5,987 nucleotides of DNA from Onstottus_B sp035558335. GTDB taxonomy: Bacteria > Acidobacteriota > Blastocatellia > UBA7656. The stretch covers positions 1 through 5,987 of the forward strand of contig DATMCM010000435.1 in NCBI GenBank assembly GCA_035558335.1, read 5' to 3'. This document shows positions 5,819-5,987 of the stretch, one piece after another. The position numbers were made by a program, and so were the translations under genes. Numbering within the stretch: position 1 is the stretch's first letter; the number at the start of each line of letters is the position of its first letter. A model generated the notes under the pieces. The model was given only the letters and a program-made list of their open reading frames with translations. It was not told the DNA's origin and did no database searches.

Positions 5819-5831
5819 CCCGCTGCGCGGG
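5819..5831. repeat. Small GC hairpin
   Basis: CCCGC, loop TGC, GCGGG. It is a short perfect stem 14 bases after the palindrome at 5785-5804, giving two consecutive hairpins. Such pairs occur in intergenic palindromic repeats. Chance occurrence in GC-rich DNA is possible. Confidence 0.35.
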
Positions 5832-5987
5832 AGCAAGAGCCGAGACGCCGGCATCCGGTCGAGAGGACAGCGATGGCGGGGTGGCAAGGTCAACACGATC
5901 AGGTCATGTATTGTCGGCGTGCAACGCATGATCAAGAACAGCAAGGATCATCTGGCAGGCCGGCACCCTGATGCGGCGAGTCACATC

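Larger units (their letters stand above)
5583..5987. other. Gene-free right end with dyads and repeat-like wording
   Basis: There are 405 bases after the XRE stop. Overlapping open frames on both strands (up to about 120 codons) are Arg/Pro/Ala-rich, lack ribosome sites and show no recognisable domain. The middle part (about 5680-5790) has wording such as GTTTTTACACAGCCTGG and AACAACGGACATTCGCCG. I associate this with degenerate intergenic repeats of Bradyrhizobium-like genomes. The stretch also carries the palindrome at 5785-5804 and a GC hairpin at 5819-5831. The final 90 or so bases stay open in one plus-strand frame (VQRMIKNSKDHLAGRHPDAA, up to the window edge). This could be the start or a fragment of something lying mostly outside, but it is unrecognised. 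Confidence 0.4.

Noticed and set aside
5569..5944. Open frames of 120 codons (plus, 5569-5931) and 85 codons (minus, 5687-5944) at the right end
   Set aside because: The composition is that of non-coding GC-rich DNA. The frames overlap each other and cover the palindromes.

Overview
The window looks like chromosomal DNA of a GC-rich alphaproteobacterium. The Bradyrhizobium/Rhodopseudomonas group is my best guess. The reasons are a decayed MetA-pathway-of-phenol-degradation transporter with the C-terminal wording seen in that group, a soluble multi-PAS hybrid kinase of the 'GGVAHDFNN' type, and intergenic stretches full of short degenerate dyads. This is inference from recalled family wording, not from a search.

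Left part (1-745): the first 68 residues of an exported alpha/beta-hydrolase run off the left edge on the minus strand. Immediately upstream of its ribosome binding site lies the C-terminal remnant of an outer-membrane-type transporter on the plus strand (about 226-533). It is broken by frameshifts, one of them at a run of six T. A gene-free stretch of about 210 bases follows.

Centre (746-4179): two minus-strand genes only 44 bases apart form a likely operon. The promoter-proximal gene encodes a 324-residue protein of unknown function with an N-terminal Cys/His cluster that resembles an HNH/treble-clef zinc site. The distal gene encodes an 804-residue cytoplasmic hybrid histidine kinase (PAS-PAS-PAS-HisKA-HATPase-REC) with all catalytic boxes intact and no output domain.

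A 460-base gap (4180-4640) holds a perfect short hairpin and no convincing gene.

Right part (4641-5582): a divergent pair consists of a 176-residue protein with a PD-(D/E)XK-nuclease-like signature (minus strand) and an 89-residue XRE-type repressor (plus strand). The 141 bases between them carry two tandem 15-base dyads of identical architecture (ATCC-N7-GGAT), the obvious candidates for the repressor's operators. This nuclease-like/XRE pair is the most system-like object in the window. The last 405 bases (5583-5987) appear non-coding and include a perfect 9+9 base palindrome.

The two modules with unknown proteins could be defence or stress functions, but the sequence does not prove it. No tRNA, rRNA, CRISPR array, complete insertion sequence or transposase was recognised.
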